DNA of 64,000 bases from Amycolatopsis sp. WQ 127309 (GTDB taxonomy: Bacteria > Actinomycetota > Actinomycetes > Mycobacteriales > Pseudonocardiaceae). Under the pieces are notes generated by a model. The model ran no database searches. It was not told where the DNA came from and saw only the letters and a list, made by a program, of their open reading frames with translations. Shown here piece after piece: positions 36,238-44,940 of the stretch; position 1 is the first letter of the stretch; every line of letters begins with the position of its first letter. The stretch is taken from positions 10,305,001 through 10,369,000 of the forward strand of contig NZ_CP095481.1 in the NCBI RefSeq assembly GCF_023023025.1, written 5' to 3'. A program made the translations under genes and the position numbers.

Positions 36238-36933
36238 GTGCAGGTCCGAGCCGATCGGGTGTCCCTCGAAGGGCACCACGGCACCTTGTTACCGCCCACC
36301 TCGCTGACCGTCGGCGAGGGCGACCTGGCGATCGTGCACGGTGAACCCGGCGTCGGCGTCACCGCGTTCGGCCTGGCGCTGGCCGGGCGGCTCAAGCCGA
36401 GCACCGGCACGGTCACGGTCGACGGCTCGGACGCCGGGCTGTCCGCGCTCGTCGCGGTCGTCGACGCGCCCGAGGTCAGCGAGCCGGACGACGCGCTGCC
36501 CCTGCGCGTGGTCGTCGGCGAGGAGCTGGCCCTGGCGCACCGCCCGGCGGGCAAGGAGGACGTCGCCCGCTGGCTCACCGAGCACGACGCGGCGCCGTAC
36601 GCCGGCACCCGGTTCGAGAACCTCGCCCCCGCCCTGCGCACCCGGCTGCTCACCGAGCTGGCCGCGGCGCGCAAGGGCGTGCGCGTCCTCGTGCTCGACA
36701 CCCCCGACCGGCACACGAGCGACGTCGACAGCTGGGCCGGGCTGGCCCGCGAGCAGGCCGGACGCGGCCTCGCCGTGGTGGTGCTGACCGCCACGACGCC
36801 GGCGTCCGCGCTGCCCTTCACCCCCGCGCGCATCGGCTCGGCCGAGCAGCCGTCGCCGCAGAACTACTCCCCGGAACCCACCGAAGAGCTCCCTGCGAGC
36901 CCGGGGAACGTCACTGACGGAGAATCCGCATGA
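36238..36933 (+). CDS. Degenerate ABC-ATPase-like protein
   Basis: A 231-residue protein built like an ABC ATPase but with a broken nucleotide site. The P-loop position reads GEPGVGVTAF (residues 35-44): the invariant Lys is Val41. A D-loop/Walker B-like strand is still present (VRVLVLDTPDRHTSDVDSW), but the LSGGQ signature region is replaced by ENLAPALRTRLLTELAA. The C-terminal 35 residues are Pro/Ser/Glu rich. It probably acts as a structural or regulatory partner of the downstream YhgE/Pip protein. Start GTG 36238 lies in the promoter leader just after the palindrome; stop overlaps YhgE start (ATGA). Confidence 0.8.
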   Translation: MQVRADRVSLEGHHGTLLPPTSLTVGEGDLAIVHGEPGVGVTAFGLALAGRLKPSTGTVTVDGSDAGLSALVAVVDAPEVSEPDDALPLRVVVGEELALAHRPAGKEDVARWLTEHDAAPYAGTRFENLAPALRTRLLTELAAARKGVRVLVLDTPDRHTSDVDSWAGLAREQAGRGLAVVVLTATTPASALPFTPARIGSAEQPSPQNYSPEPTEELPASPGNVTDGESA

Positions 36934-38825
36934 ACGCCTTCCGGATCGCCCGCAACGAACTGCGGCGGCTGTCCACCGGCACGATGCCCAAGCTGGCACT
37001 GGTCGCGCTCGTGCTGGTGCCGCTGCTGTACGCGTCCTTCTACCTCTACGCGAACTACGACCCGTACGGCCGGCTGGACAAGCTGCCCGCCGCCGTCTTC
37101 ACCAGCGACATGGGCGCGCAGGACTCCACCGGGCAGCAACGCAACGTCGGCCGTGAGGTGACCGACGAGCTGGTCAAGTCCGGCACGTTCCAGTGGCACG
37201 AGGTGTCCGAGCAGGACGCCCGTGACGGCGTCCGCGACGACAAGTACTCCTTCGCGATCGGCATCCCGAGCGGGTTTTCCGCCGCGCTGCTGTCGGTCGG
37301 CAACTTCCAGCCGCAGCAGGCGACGATCACGCTGACCACCAACGACGCCAACAACTACCTGTCCGGGACGATCGCGAAGCAGGTCGCCGAGCAGGTGCGC
37401 AAGACGATCGCGGAGAAGGTCGGCAGCGAGGCCGCGGACCGGTTCCTGGTCGGCTTCTCCACGATCTACGGGAAGATCCAGGAAGCGTCGACCGGTGCGT
37501 CGCAGCTCGCGGACGGCGCCAACCAGCTGAAGTCCGGCCAGCAGCAGCTCGCCAGCGGCGCGGCCCAGCTCGCCGATGGCTCCTCGACGCTCGCCACCGG
37601 CCTCGGCACGCTCAAGAGCAGCACCGCGGATCTGCCGTCCCAGACGCAGAAACTCGCCGACGGTGCCTCGCAGGTGGCCGCCGGGGACCAGAAGGTCGCC
37701 GACGCCGCGTCCGTCGCCGCGACCGCGTCGTCCGACATCCAGGGCAAGCTCGACAGCTACCGCACGCAGCTGCAGACCGATCTCCGGAACGCCGGGGTGC
37801 CGGAGGAGCAGGTCACGGCGATCCTCGCGAAGGCCGACCAGCTGCGCTCCCCCGTCGACCAGGCCAACAGCAAGATCCAGCAGGCCAACGGGGATCTCGC
37901 GAAGCTGGCCGACGGCGCCAAGCAGGTGTCCGACGGCGCGGCCAAGCTCGCCACCGCGTCGCCGCAGCTGGCGAACGGCATCGCGCAGGCGTCCGACGGC
38001 GCGAACCAGCTCAAGGACGGCGCCGCCAAGCTCGACGACGGCGAGAAGACCGCGGTCACCGGCACGAACCAGCTCGCCGACGGCGCGGTGAAGCTGCGTG
38101 ACGGGCTTTCGGCCGGGCTCAAGGAGATCCCGAACCCGGACGACCCGACCCGCGCGGCGACGGCCAACACCATCGCGGACCCGGTGGCGGTCAACGCCAA
38201 CGGCGAGGCGTCGGCCGGGACTTACGGCGCGGGCCTGGCGCCGTTCTTCATCTCGCTGGCCACCTGGATCGGCGCGTTCGTGCTGTTCCTGATCCTGCGC
38301 CCGCTCTCGACGCGCGCGCTGACCGCCGGCGCGTCACCGTTCCGGGTCGCCGTGGGCGGCTGGCTGTCCTCGGCGCTGCTCGGCATCGCGCAGGTGATCG
38401 TCCTGTTCGGCGCGGTGACGTGGCTGGTCGGCATCCACATCGCGCACCCGCTGGGCGCGATCGGGTTCGCGGTGCTGGTGTCGCTGACGTTCACGTCGGT
38501 AGTGCACGCGCTCAACGCGTTCTTCGGCGCGGTCGGCAAGTTCCTCGGCCTGGTGCTGCTGGTGCTGCAGCTGGTCAGCGCGGGCGGCACGTTCCCGTGG
38601 CAGACCATCCCGGACGCCTTGTACCCGCTGCACGTCGTGCTGCCGATGGGGTACGCGATCGACGGCTTCCGGCACCTGTTCTACAGTGGCGCCACCGTGC
38701 AGATCCTCGGCGACATCGGCGTGCTGCTGGCCTACCTGGCCGGCGGGATCCTGGTGTCCACGCTGGCCGCGCGCAAACGCCGGGTCTGGACGGTGTCGGC
38801 GCTCAAGCCCGAGCTGAGCCTGTGA
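36930..38825 (+). CDS. YhgE/Pip-family membrane protein
   Basis: A 631-residue protein of the YhgE/Pip group (phage infection protein/EsaA-like, related to ABC-2 exporters). One N-terminal helix (ALVALVLVPLLYASFYLYA) is followed by a large extracellular region with many degenerate QLADGA/LASGA repeats (QLADGANQL, QLASGAAQL, KLADGASQV, KLADGAKQV, QLADGAVKL) at about residues 185-390, forming a long coiled coil. Five more helices close the protein. The known members build cell-surface or phage-receptor functions or export factors. It overlaps the first gene by ATGA and the TetR gene by GTGA. Confidence 0.92.
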   Translation: MNAFRIARNELRRLSTGTMPKLALVALVLVPLLYASFYLYANYDPYGRLDKLPAAVFTSDMGAQDSTGQQRNVGREVTDELVKSGTFQWHEVSEQDARDGVRDDKYSFAIGIPSGFSAALLSVGNFQPQQATITLTTNDANNYLSGTIAKQVAEQVRKTIAEKVGSEAADRFLVGFSTIYGKIQEASTGASQLADGANQLKSGQQQLASGAAQLADGSSTLATGLGTLKSSTADLPSQTQKLADGASQVAAGDQKVADAASVAATASSDIQGKLDSYRTQLQTDLRNAGVPEEQVTAILAKADQLRSPVDQANSKIQQANGDLAKLADGAKQVSDGAAKLATASPQLANGIAQASDGANQLKDGAAKLDDGEKTAVTGTNQLADGAVKLRDGLSAGLKEIPNPDDPTRAATANTIADPVAVNANGEASAGTYGAGLAPFFISLATWIGAFVLFLILRPLSTRALTAGASPFRVAVGGWLSSALLGIAQVIVLFGAVTWLVGIHIAHPLGAIGFAVLVSLTFTSVVHALNAFFGAVGKFLGLVLLVLQLVSAGGTFPWQTIPDALYPLHVVLPMGYAIDGFRHLFYSGATVQILGDIGVLLAYLAGGILVSTLAARKRRVWTVSALKPELSL

Positions 38826-39394
38826 GCGGCGGGACCAAGCAGAAGCTCTTCGAGGCCACGCTGCGCCTCACGAAGAGCCGGGGCCTGGTGGGCCTCACCG
38901 TCGACGACATCGCCGCCGAGGCGGGCGTCGCGAAGGGCACCGTCTACTACAACTTCGGTTCGAAGGACGGCCTGGTCGACGGCCTCCTGCGCTACGGCGT
39001 CGACACGCTCGCCGGGCGGCTGCGCGACGCGGTTTCGGATGCGGATCCCCTCGAGGTGATCGAGGCCCAGATCGACGTGACTTTGGAGTTCATCGCCCGG
39101 TATCCGGGGTTTTCGCAGATCCTGGTGAGCGAGCTGTGGCGCACACCCGGCCAGTGGCACGGCACGCTTTCCTTGCTGCGCGAGGAAATCATCTCGATCG
39201 TGAAGAGCCAGCTCTCCCGCTTGGAGGAGGCCGGGAGGCTGCCGGAGGGAGTCCAGATCCCGACGGCGGCGGCCGGGCTGTTCGGCACGATGCTGGTGGT
39301 CGCGCTGGACTGGCAGGTGTTCGGCCCGGAACGGACGCGGGCGGAGGTCCGGGACGCGGTGATGGTGCTGATCCGCGGCCTGGGCAGGAGGTAG
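38822..39394 (+). CDS. TetR-family regulator of the YhgE operon
   Basis: A 190-residue TetR regulator. HTH: LFEATLRLTKSRGLVGLTVD, then IAAEAGVAKGTVYYNFGSKDG. The C-terminal half has the TetR_C_25-like helices (LEVIEAQIDVTLEFIARYPG, LWRTPGQWHGTLSL). GTG start shares GTGA with the YhgE stop. As the last gene of the operon that carries a perfect TetR-type palindrome at its head, it is very likely an autorepressor and the repressor of YhgE. Confidence 0.93.
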   Translation: MSGGTKQKLFEATLRLTKSRGLVGLTVDDIAAEAGVAKGTVYYNFGSKDGLVDGLLRYGVDTLAGRLRDAVSDADPLEVIEAQIDVTLEFIARYPGFSQILVSELWRTPGQWHGTLSLLREEIISIVKSQLSRLEEAGRLPEGVQIPTAAAGLFGTMLVVALDWQVFGPERTRAEVRDAVMVLIRGLGRR

Positions 39395-39430
39395 CTGCCG
39401 CTTCACCGGCGACCGCGGGGCGCGCTTTGC

Positions 39431-39536
39431 CGGCCGCGGTTTCCGCGGCTGCGGTTCGCTCGGCCGCGGTTCGCTCGGCCGCGGTTTCGCGGTAGCCCGC
39501 GGTTCGCTCGGCCACGGTTTCGCGGTAGCCCGCGGG
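39431..39536. repeat. Short direct repeats with GCGGTTCGCTCGGCC core
   Basis: A G/C-rich run of overlapping direct repeats. GCGGTTCGCTCGGCC occurs at about 39451, 39466 and 39500 (with one change). A 33-base block GCGGTTCGCTCGGCC-NCGGTTTCGCGG-TAGCCC is present twice (about 39466-39498 and 39500-39532). No ORF is maintained. It lies between the TetR gene and a large palindrome. Confidence 0.65.
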
Positions 39537-39589
39537 GCGCCGCCCCCGTCTTCCACTTTACCGGCGAGCACCGACAATTCCGGGCGCCG

Positions 39590-39648
39590 AAAGCCGTGAA
39601 GGCCTCCTTACCGGCCGTAAGAGCCGGTAAGGAGGCCTTCACGGCTTT
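39590..39648. terminator. Perfect 26-bp inverted repeat with flanking A/T, bidirectional terminator or palindromic repeat element
   Basis: Arms AAAGCCGTGAAGGCCTCC-TTACCGGC and their exact complement on 39623-39648 pair over 26 bases with a seven-base loop (CGTAAGA). On either strand the stem ends in AAAGCC.../...GGCTTT, so a short U-run follows on both sides. It stands between two convergent genes, TetR (ends 39394) and the trypsin-like gene (ends 39676). In addition to termination it may be a copy of a dispersed palindromic element; only a genome search could tell. Confidence 0.75.
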
Positions 39649-39675
39649 TCCTTGCGCCGAGCGGAAAGCTGGCGG

Positions 39676-41283
39676 TCAGCGGTCTTCGATGCGGGCGCGG
39701 ACCGCGGCCGCGTACGTGTCGACCGCGGTGGCCGCCGCCGTGAGTTCGCAGGGGCCGTCGATCAGCAGGCGCTTCGCCGGGACGTACACCTGCTCCAGCT
39801 CCGGGTCGGTCGCGACGCCGTGTTCGCGGGCCAGTTCGTTGTCGCCGGCCAGGCGGGCGCGCAGCTCCTCGCGGCGGGCGACGAGGCCGTCGAGCACCGC
39901 GCGCTGGCGGCGGCCGTCCTCGACCGCCGGGGCGACCGCGTGCTCGTGGCCGTCGATGTGGCGCTCGACCCACTCGGCGTCGCCGTCGACCTCGGCCGAG
40001 CGGAGCTGCTTGAGCGTGCCGCGCAGCCGGTGGGCCCGCGCGGGCAGCATCGCGACGCCGGTGAAGCGCGTCGCCACCCGCAGCTGGTAGGCCTCGATCT
40101 CGGCGAGCTCTTCCACGGCCTGGGTCAGGACGTCGAGGCGGCCGGCGAGGTCGTCGGTCGCCGGGCGGGCCCGGTCCGTGCTCGCCCGCACCGCCGCCAC
40201 TCCGGGCGAGGACTCCTCGCGAAAGCCGAGCAGCAGGCGGATGCCGAGCTCGGCCGCGCGGCCGGCGAGCGGGCCGAGCACCTCGCCGACGAGCCGGTCC
40301 GGTTCGGCGGAGTCGTCGATCGCGTCGACGACGAGCGTGCGGCCGGCGACGCCGCCGGTGAGCCGTTCTTCGATGCGGTGGCGGACGGCGTCGGCGGTGC
40401 GGCCGGTCGCGTCCACCGCGAGGTCGACGCTGCCGGCCGGGGGCATCTGGCCGAGCGCCGGCGGCAGCCCGGGGACGCCGAGCGAGCGTTCGCGGTCGGC
40501 CAGCACGATGCCGAAGCGCAGCGCCGCCGCGACCGGCGAGCCGGCCTCGCCGGTGTCGACGACCCAGACGGTGCCGGGCTCGGCCTTGGCGAACCAGTCG
40601 ACAACGCGCTGCACGAAGGAGACGTCGACGGTTTCGCCGACGGGGCGGGAGAAACTGGCGTCGACGGCGGGGCCGCCGGAGGTCCAGATGCTCAGCTGCG
40701 GCAGGTGCCCGAGCATGGTCTCGACGGGGATCATCCAGGTCCCGGTGTCCTTGCCGACGACCATGCCGACGACGTGCCCGGTCGCTTCGTCGAGCACCGC
40801 GGTGCCGCCGAACCCGGGGCCGAGCGACTCGGCCTCGGCCGTGCGCAGCAACCGGATCCATTCGCCGCCCGGGCCGCCGGGGTGTTCGGCGCCGCCGAGG
40901 CGGGCGTGGGTCCAGCGGCCGACCGAGCCGGGCGGGAAACCGAAGGCGCGCACGAGCTGGTGCTCCCCGAGCGGCATCCGGTGCAGCGGCGCGCGGAACA
41001 CGCGGGACTCGGGACGTTCGAGGCGCAGCAGGGCGAGGTCGCCACGGCCACCGCCGTCGGAGGGCACCCAGCACCCTTCGACGACGGTGGCCGTGCCGGG
41101 CAACGCCTCGGCCAGGCCGACGAAGTCGACGCTCAACGCGGATCGCGCGCCGCCGGCGGTCTCGACGACGTGCGCGCTGGTGAGGACGTGGTACTCGTCG
41201 AGTACCGTGCCCGCGCCGCACAGCCGGCCGAGTTCGTCGTGCAGCCGGACCCGCCAGCGTCGTCGCTCACGCTCGAACCCCAT
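39676..41283 (-). CDS. Trypsin-like domain plus STAND-like domain protein with degenerate catalytic motifs
   Basis: A 535-residue protein. Residues 20-195 are a trypsin-like fold with His38 (LTSAHVV) and Asp82 (GDLALLRL), but the Ser motif reads GPGFGGTAVL: the expected G-F-S-G is G-F-G-G, so the nucleophile is Gly159. Residues about 225-420 follow the STAND/NACHT pattern after such proteases: VWVVDTGEAGSPVAAAL stands where a P-loop GxxGxGKS should be (Lys replaced by Val251), then SVDLAVDATGRT and a Walker-B-like TLVVDAIDD. A helical C-terminus follows. Active relatives are thought to act in bacterial immunity; this one looks like a pseudo-enzyme or sensor. ATG 41281-41283. Confidence 0.8.
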   Translation of the reverse strand: MGFERERRRWRVRLHDELGRLCGAGTVLDEYHVLTSAHVVETAGGARSALSVDFVGLAEALPGTATVVEGCWVPSDGGGRGDLALLRLERPESRVFRAPLHRMPLGEHQLVRAFGFPPGSVGRWTHARLGGAEHPGGPGGEWIRLLRTAEAESLGPGFGGTAVLDEATGHVVGMVVGKDTGTWMIPVETMLGHLPQLSIWTSGGPAVDASFSRPVGETVDVSFVQRVVDWFAKAEPGTVWVVDTGEAGSPVAAALRFGIVLADRERSLGVPGLPPALGQMPPAGSVDLAVDATGRTADAVRHRIEERLTGGVAGRTLVVDAIDDSAEPDRLVGEVLGPLAGRAAELGIRLLLGFREESSPGVAAVRASTDRARPATDDLAGRLDVLTQAVEELAEIEAYQLRVATRFTGVAMLPARAHRLRGTLKQLRSAEVDGDAEWVERHIDGHEHAVAPAVEDGRRQRAVLDGLVARREELRARLAGDNELAREHGVATDPELEQVYVPAKRLLIDGPCELTAAATAVDTYAAAVRARIEDR

Positions 41284-41409
41284 TCGGCGGACCCTACGCC
41301 GTGATCGGCTCACGTCGGCGCGGGACCCGCTACCCAGCAGTAACACCTGCGCCGGACGGCGTCCGCCATTCGGCGCAGCGGCGTCCCGATGAGCGGATCA
41401 CAGAGCGGA

Positions 41410-41943
41410 TCACACGCGGCCGAAAACCCAGCTACCCGGGGCGGCGGGGTCGTCGCCCGCCCAGAACTCCAGCCAGTGCCCGGTGAACTCCTCGCGGGAG
41501 AGCCGGCCGTCACCGTCGAGGTCGAGGTGGGCGAAGACCTCGTCGGTCGGGGTTTCGGTGCCGTTCCAGGCTTCGATCAGCTGCCGGTACTCGGCCGCGG
41601 AGATGGCGCCGTCGCCGTTTTCGTCGACGGCTTCGAACATCGCGTCGGCGGTGCCGGTGACCGCGGCGGGTGTCTTGGGCAGGTCATCGACGACCTGGAG
41701 GACCTCGTCGAGGGTGACCTTGCCGTCGCGGTCCCGGTCCGACGCCGCGAGCAACGTGCCCCACCAGCCCATCATGATGGCGGCGAGCTTCTGCCCTTCG
41801 GCGGTGCTGTCGTCGGTGCCGCGCAGGTCGAGCCATCTCGTGGTGAGCGCCCGGAAATCGGACTCGGTGAGGTAGCCGTCGGCGTCGGCGTCCATCGCGC
41901 CGAAGACGCCGGAGATCTTGCGCCGCTGGAAATCGGTGGCCAT
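41410..41943 (-). CDS. EF-hand calcium-binding protein (calerythrin-like)
   Basis: A 177-residue cytosolic protein with four EF-hands: DADADGYLTESDF, DRDRDGKVTLDE, DENGDGAISAAEY and DLDGDGRLSREEF. All four loops keep Asp at 1, 3, 5 and an acidic residue at 12, so all should bind Ca2+. Layout and size match calerythrin/SARC-type prokaryotic calmodulins. It starts at ATG 41941-41943, lies downstream of polA (with a terminator between) and upstream of the trypsin-STAND gene on the same strand, 127 bases away. Calcium buffering or signalling is likely; whether it works with the neighbour is unknown. Confidence 0.9.
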   Translation of the reverse strand: MATDFQRRKISGVFGAMDADADGYLTESDFRALTTRWLDLRGTDDSTAEGQKLAAIMMGWWGTLLAASDRDRDGKVTLDEVLQVVDDLPKTPAAVTGTADAMFEAVDENGDGAISAAEYRQLIEAWNGTETPTDEVFAHLDLDGDGRLSREEFTGHWLEFWAGDDPAAPGSWVFGRV

Positions 41944-42096
41944 GGTGGTCCTTTCGGCCGGGCCCGGTGGGCCGTTCGGGCCACCCAGCTTCGTCCGGCG
42001 GACCGGCGCGCGGCGCCGTCCGGCCGAGTAGTCCCGCCCCACGACCCGGTGATTCCGACGGCGACGCAGCGTAGGCGACGTCACCTGGACGTGGAC

Positions 42097-42124
42097 GAAC
42101 CCCGCACCGGACGGTGCGGGGTTC
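42097..42124 (-). terminator. polA terminator hairpin
   Basis: Perfect 12-bp stem GAACCCCGCACC / GGTGCGGGGTTC with a four-base loop, starting 12 bases after the polA stop codon on the minus strand. It separates polA from the EF-hand gene. Confidence 0.75.
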
Positions 42125-42136
42125 GCCGGGAAGACG

Positions 42137-44878
42137 TCAGTGCGCGGCGTCGTTCCAGGACCGGCCGTAGCCGACCGAAACCTCCAGCGGGACGGCGAGC
42201 TCGTAGGCCGAACCCATGCCGTGGCGCACGAGTTTCTCCAGCTCCTCGCGCTCGCCCTCGGCGACTTCGAGCACGAGCTCGTCGTGCACCTGCAGCAGGA
42301 TCCGGCTCTCGAGCTTCGCCTTGACCAGCTCGCGGTGGACGTTGAGCATCGCGACCTTGATGATGTCGGCCGCGCTGCCCTGGATCGGGGCGTTGAGCGC
42401 CATCCGCTCGGCCATCTCGCGGCGCTGGCGGTTGTCGCTGTTGAGGTCCGGCAGGTAGCGGCGGCGGCCGAAGACCGTCTCGGTGTAGCCGTTCTTCGCG
42501 GCCACCCCGACGACCGAGTGGAGGTAGTCGCGCACGCCGCCGAAGCGGTCGAAGTACGCCTCCATCTGGGACTTGGCGTCGTCGGTCGAGATCCGCAGCT
42601 GCGCCGAGAGGCCGTACGCCGACAGCCCGTACGCGAGGCCGTACGACATGGCCTTGACGCGGTAGCGCAGCTCCGGCGTGATCTCCTCCGGCGGCAGCGA
42701 GAACGCCCGCGACGCGACGAACGTGTGCAGGTCCTCGCCGCTGTTGAAGGCCTCGATGAGGCCTGCGTCCTGCGAGAGGTGCGCCATGATCCGCATCTCG
42801 ATCTGGCTGTAGTCCGCGGTCATCAGCTCGGTGTACCCCGCGCCGACGACGAACGCGTCGCGGATGCGGCGGCCTTCCTCGGTGCGGACCGGGATGTTCT
42901 GCAGGTTCGGCTCGGTCGACGACAGCCGCCCGGTGGCCGCGATCGTCTGCAGCAGCGTGGTGTGGATGCGGCCGTCGTCGGCGACGGACTTGATGAGCCC
43001 CTCGACCGTCGTGCGCAGCTTCGTCGCGTCCCGGTGCTCCAGCATGTGCTGCAGGAACGGGTGCTCGGTCTTCTCGAACAGCCCCTGCAGCGCCTCGGCG
43101 TCGGTCGTGTAGCCGGTTTTGGTGCGCTTGGTCTTCGGCATGCCGAGCTCGTCGAACAGCACGACCTGCAGCTGCTTCGGCGAACCGAGGTTGATCTGCT
43201 TGCCGATGACCTCGTACGCGGCTTCGGCGGCCTGCGTAACACGGCTCAGGTAGTGCGCCTCGAGCGTGGTCAGCTGCTCCAGGTCGACGGCGACCCCGGC
43301 GACCTCCAGCGCGGTGATCACCTCCAGCAGCGGCAGCTCCAGCTCGGCGAGCAGCTTCGCGCCGCCGATCTCGTCGAGCTCCTTGTCGAGCGCGCCGGCC
43401 AGCTCGAAGACGGCCCGCGCCTTGACGAGCTCTTCTTGGATCTCCTTCTGCTCCAAGCCTTCGGCGCCGCCGTCGAGCAGCGACAGCTGCCCGTCGCCGC
43501 CGTCGGTCTCCGAGCGCAGCTCGCGGTGCAGGTAGCGCAGCGCGAGGTCGTCCAGGTCGAACGTGCGCTGCCCCGGCCGCACCAGGTACGCGGCCAGCGC
43601 GGTGTCCATCGCGAGCCCGGCGAGCGCCCAGCCGCGGGCGTGGATCGCGTGCAGCGCGACCTTGAGGTCGTGGCCGGTCTTGCGGATCTTCGGGTCGGCG
43701 AACCAGGCGGCGAGCGCCGCGTCGTCGGCCTGGTCCATCGCCGTGACGTCGACGTAGGCGCCTTCGCCGTCAGCCGTCGCGAAGGCGACCGCGCGCAGGT
43801 CGGAGCGGACCGAGGTGCCCATGCTGCGGAAGGACAGCGCCACCGGCTCGGCCGGGCCCGCGTGCGCGGTGAGCCACGCCGCCAGCGCGCCGGGGGCCAG
43901 CGCGTCACCCGAGACCTCGAACCCTTCGTCGGCCTCGGGTTCGGCGCTCTGCAGCGTCGCGAACAGCCGGTCCCGCAGCACGCGGAACTCCAGCTCGTCG
44001 AACAGCGCGTGCACGGCCTCGCGGTCCCACGGGCGCAGCTCCAGCCCGCCCGGGCCGATCTCCAGTTCGACGTCGCGGATCAGCTCGGTCAGCTGGCGGT
44101 TCAGCTGCACCGAGCTGAGGTGGGCCCGCAGCGCGTCCCCGACCTTGCCCTTGACCTCGTCGACGCGGTCGATCAGGTCGTCGAGCGAGCCGAACTGCTT
44201 GATCCACTTGGCCGCGGTCTTCTCGCCGACGCCGGGGATGTTCGGCAGGTTGTCGGAGGGGTCGCCGCGCAGGGCCGCGAAGTCCGGGTACTGCCGCGGG
44301 GTGAGCCCGTACTTCTCCTCGACGGCCTCCGGGGTGAACCGGGTCATCTCCGAAACGCCGCGCTTCGGGTAGAGCACGGTGACGTGCTCGGTGACCAGCT
44401 GCAGCGCGTCGCGGTCGCCGGTACAGATGAGGACGTCGAAGTCTTCGGCGGTGGCCTGCGTCGTGAGCGTGGCGATGATGTCGTCGGCTTCGTAGTTCTC
44501 CTTCGTCAGCGACGGGATGCCGAGCACGTCCAGGACTTCGCGGACCAGGTCGACCTGGCCGCGGAACTCGTCCGGCGTCGCGCTGCGGTTCGCCTTGTAG
44601 TCGGCGAAGGTCTCCGACCGGAACGTCTTGCGCGAGAGGTCGAACGCCACCGCGAGGTGGGTCGGCGCTTCGTCGCGCAGGAGGTTGATGAGCATCGACG
44701 TGAACCCGAAGACCGCGTTCGTGACCTGCCCGGTCTTGGTCCTGAAGTTCTCGGCGGGCAGCGCGAAGAACGCGCGGTAGGCCATCGAATGGCCGTCGAT
44801 CAGCAGCAGCTTCGGCCGCTCCGCGACTGCGGTGGTTCCTGTGGCGTTGGCAACGGTCGTCTTCTCACTCGGGCTCAC
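42137..44878 (-). CDS. polA: DNA polymerase I
   Basis: A 913-residue family A polymerase for gap filling and RNA primer removal. Residues 1-300 are the 5'-3' exonuclease (LLLIDGHSMAYRAFFA, YEADDIIATL, ICTGDRDALQLV, GDPSDNLPNIPGVGEKTA). The middle domain (about 330-510) has the fold of the 3'-5' proofreading exonuclease but the DEDD residues are not evident, as in mycobacterial PolA. Residues about 520-913 are the polymerase, with motif A TADYSQIEMRIMAHL, motif B YRVKAMSYGLAYGLS and motif C LQVHDELVLEV. Start GTG 44876-44878 gives VSPSEKTTV; longer frames have no support. It belongs to the polA-rpsA-coaE-uvrB block. Confidence 0.98.
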   Translation of the reverse strand: MSPSEKTTVANATGTTAVAERPKLLLIDGHSMAYRAFFALPAENFRTKTGQVTNAVFGFTSMLINLLRDEAPTHLAVAFDLSRKTFRSETFADYKANRSATPDEFRGQVDLVREVLDVLGIPSLTKENYEADDIIATLTTQATAEDFDVLICTGDRDALQLVTEHVTVLYPKRGVSEMTRFTPEAVEEKYGLTPRQYPDFAALRGDPSDNLPNIPGVGEKTAAKWIKQFGSLDDLIDRVDEVKGKVGDALRAHLSSVQLNRQLTELIRDVELEIGPGGLELRPWDREAVHALFDELEFRVLRDRLFATLQSAEPEADEGFEVSGDALAPGALAAWLTAHAGPAEPVALSFRSMGTSVRSDLRAVAFATADGEGAYVDVTAMDQADDAALAAWFADPKIRKTGHDLKVALHAIHARGWALAGLAMDTALAAYLVRPGQRTFDLDDLALRYLHRELRSETDGGDGQLSLLDGGAEGLEQKEIQEELVKARAVFELAGALDKELDEIGGAKLLAELELPLLEVITALEVAGVAVDLEQLTTLEAHYLSRVTQAAEAAYEVIGKQINLGSPKQLQVVLFDELGMPKTKRTKTGYTTDAEALQGLFEKTEHPFLQHMLEHRDATKLRTTVEGLIKSVADDGRIHTTLLQTIAATGRLSSTEPNLQNIPVRTEEGRRIRDAFVVGAGYTELMTADYSQIEMRIMAHLSQDAGLIEAFNSGEDLHTFVASRAFSLPPEEITPELRYRVKAMSYGLAYGLSAYGLSAQLRISTDDAKSQMEAYFDRFGGVRDYLHSVVGVAAKNGYTETVFGRRRYLPDLNSDNRQRREMAERMALNAPIQGSAADIIKVAMLNVHRELVKAKLESRILLQVHDELVLEVAEGEREELEKLVRHGMGSAYELAVPLEVSVGYGRSWNDAAH

Positions 44879-44940
44879 GTCGCCGAGTCTAGGCTGGGGG
44901 TACGACACTCTTACGTGTCGCATAGGAACAGGAGCATTGA

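Noticed and set aside
39596..40090. ORF beginning MKASLPAV
   Set aside because: It starts inside the 26-bp palindrome and runs antisense to the trypsin-STAND gene.
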